Part shown: in pieces, positions 62,905-64,000 of the stretch
Layout: each line of letters begins with the position of its first letter
How positions within the stretch are numbered: position 1 is the stretch's first letter
Assembly (NCBI GenBank): GCA_021323695.1
Contig: JAJPKN010000068.1
Span: 156,725 to 220,724 of the forward strand
From: Actinomycetota bacterium
Lineage (GTDB): Bacteria; Actinomycetota; Acidimicrobiia; Acidimicrobiales; Palsa-688
Length of the DNA stretch: 64,000 nt
Direction of reading: 5' to 3'
Program-made: the position numbers and the translations under genes
The notes under the pieces: model-generated
Databases searched by the model: none
The model's input: only the letters and a program-made list of their open reading frames with translations
Told to the model about the DNA's origin: nothing

Positions 62905-63477
62905 CTACACGGACGTGAGCTCGGCACGGTCGAGCACGACCCCGCGCACTCGGAGAGAGGGCGGGGAACTGGCCAAGGCAAGAGGGGCGGCCCCGGCAGT
63001 CACGAACCAGAGCCCTCGTACGGCCTTGCCGCGTGTCCAACCAGGCACGTCGTAGCCCTTCTCAAGGCAGTAGTGCTCCACGGCACCTGCCAGCAACGCG
63101 TCCCAGCGTCGGTCGCCCGTCGTGGAGGGAGGAGAGAAAAACGCTGAGCGGTCAGCTGGGGCAGCAGCCCACTTGGCATTGGACAGGCACTCGCGGACTA
63201 CTCGCAGCAGGTCGGCCGTGCTCCAACCTTGGCGCAGACCTCGCCGGATGGCTGCTGCGGCGGCCGGCACCGTCAACAAGCGGAAACGGAATATGGGGCT
63301 TTGGGCCCCTGCTGCCAGCAGCAACCGAAGACGGCCCACGGTTGCTGGCGACGGTTCCTTGGCACCCCTCTCGTAAGCGGCCACGTTGGTCTCCGAGGTG
63401 CCGGCGGCCCGCGCCAATGCCGCGGCCGACACACCGGCAGCCAACCGCTCCGACCTGAGGTCTTCGGTGACGAGCAT
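62905..63477 (-). CDS. XRE-family regulator/antitoxin of the pair
   Basis: 190 residues from the ATG at 63477; ATG at 63486 is an alternative. The N-terminal helix-turn-helix reads RLAAGVSAAALARAAGTSETNVAAYERGAKEPS. The remaining 130 residues are helical with Trp pairs (CLEKGYDVPGWTRGKAVRGLWFV). A TACAAT box lies 10-15 bases before the ATG, consistent with a near-leaderless mRNA. The same frame runs upstream into a broken HAD-like gene, which I take as chance continuity. Confidence 0.75.
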   Translation of the reverse strand: MLVTEDLRSERLAAGVSAAALARAAGTSETNVAAYERGAKEPSPATVGRLRLLLAAGAQSPIFRFRLLTVPAAAAAIRRGLRQGWSTADLLRVVRECLSNAKWAAAPADRSAFFSPPSTTGDRRWDALLAGAVEHYCLEKGYDVPGWTRGKAVRGLWFVTAGAAPLALASSPPSLRVRGVVLDRAELTSV

Positions 63478-63486
63478 CACTAGCAT

Positions 63487-63880
63487 TGTATCAGTTATCA
63501 GCTTCCTGGTGCGCCGCAGCGCTGCCGATCCAGCCATGCCCACGAGGACTGACAAAGGCACGGCAGCGCCCAGGGCCTCTGGCACATGGTCGAGCCCCCG
63601 ACCGCGCGACGAACTGCTCCCAGGAACGCACCGCCCAGTCGGGCCGGAAGCCCGCTGGTCGTCCCGGCCCGTGGCGAACAGGAAGGCGGCGTAGCCGGCC
63701 TCGCGCAGGGTCCGCACGTCACCCGGCAGGTCGTCCAGGAACGCGTCGGTGCGCACGGGCGTCTTGTCGGCCGCGTAGGTGACGCTGTCACGGGGCACCT
63801 CATGGGTGGCCAGCCAGGCCTCGGTGTTGGCCTGCGACGTTAGCCTGCGACCACCCTCCGACCGACAGGTCGGTCACGAC
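63487..63880 (-). pseudogene. Broken HAD-like or nucleotidase-like gene fragment
   Basis: In one frame it reads TEAWLATHEVPRDSVTYAADKTPVRTDAFLDDLPGDVRTLREAGYAAFLFATGRDDQ, typical of the C-terminal phosphatase part of a HAD or 5'-nucleotidase family. It then needs a frameshift to continue as GFRPDWAVRSWEQFV. No start codon region is intact; the mobile element next to it may have truncated the gene. A sequencing error is an alternative to mutation. Confidence 0.5.
63860..63875. repeat. Inverted repeat GACCGAC-AG-GTCGGTC
   Basis: Perfect 7-base arms around AG, close to the IS edge and the broken HAD-like gene. It resembles a TetR-type operator but may be a relic of the gene upstream. Confidence 0.4.
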
Positions 63881-63894
63881 GTGGAGGCTGTGGT

Positions 63895-64000
63895 CTGGGG
63901 TTCCCCCGGTTGAGTGGTCACTCGATTTATGCCGCTTGGGCGGCCTGCCAGTAATTGCTATCGTACTCGGCGGGGGTCATATAGTCAAGCGTAGAATGCA
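63895..64000 (-). mobile_element. Edge of an IS3-family element
   Basis: The last 74 bases, read on the minus strand, encode HSTLDYMTPAEYDSNYWQAA followed by a few residues and a TAA at 63927-63929. This is the C-terminus of an IS3-type (OrfB) transposase. The rest lies outside the window. TGGGGTTCCCCCGGTTGAGTG beginning near 63895 could be the terminal inverted repeat, but the other end is not available to test this. Confidence 0.7.

Noticed and set aside
62905..63798. A single 297-residue HAD-XRE fusion protein
   Set aside because: The HAD part has no start and needs a frameshift to continue correctly, and a promoter-like box lies just before the XRE start. The shared frame looks accidental.

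Overview
The window is high-GC (roughly 70%) DNA that is almost wholly coding. It carries a complete Pup-proteasome locus, paired WYL regulators PafB/PafC, Tat genes and HelY, GTG/TTG starts and probable leaderless mRNAs. Together these point to an Actinomycetota chromosome. An Acidimicrobiia-like lineage is my inference from protein character, not something the sequence proves.

Layout. Bases 1-650 hold the end of a MarP-like serine protease and a small ferredoxin. Bases 847-12146 hold the Pup-proteasome system: mpa, dop, pup, prcB and prcA, then pafA, pafB and pafC. A DUF2007-like gene and a PAS-GGDEF-EAL gene lie between these. Bases 12157-13727 hold signal peptidase I and two small conserved genes. 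Bases 14022-35068 form a sugar island: a GH51 and a GH127 arabinofuranosidase, two CUT1 ABC importers with no ATPase gene, two LacI regulators, araB, araD, a polyol-type dehydrogenase and a CUT2 importer. tatB-like and tatC genes sit inside this island. tatA and helY follow at 35618-38631. In mycobacteria pafBC-tatAC-helY are contiguous, so the sugar genes interrupt that conserved string.

Bases 38741-49244 hold housekeeping and hypothetical genes: an MDR reductase, an O-methyltransferase, a tandem ThyX-like protein, a DUF4193 acidic zinc-ribbon protein, GNAT, Nudix, an SDR and enolase. Bases 49815-54693 hold two overlapping radical SAM/SPASM genes, a PPOX-fold protein, an LprI-like secreted protein and an Xre/MbcA-RES toxin-antitoxin pair. 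Bases 54722-61685 hold a large secreted repeat protein and a second CUT2 importer facing its LacI repressor across a clear sigma-70 promoter. The end, 61693-64000, has duplicated palindromes ahead of a small membrane protein, an XRE/nucleotidyltransferase pair, a broken HAD-like gene and the edge of an IS3-type element.

How the genes fit together. Secreted and cytosolic arabinofuranosidases, two uptake systems and AraB/AraD describe use of L-arabinose-containing glycans under LacI control, but no araA is present. Mpa, PrcAB, Pup, Dop and PafA form a full pupylation-degradation cycle. The least explained signals are a palindrome equal to the core of the ideal lac operator, a repeated CGTCACAGTGACG element, a possible structured RNA at 42297-42401, the tandem ThyX-like protein, and a LacI gene whose only plausible start is CTG.
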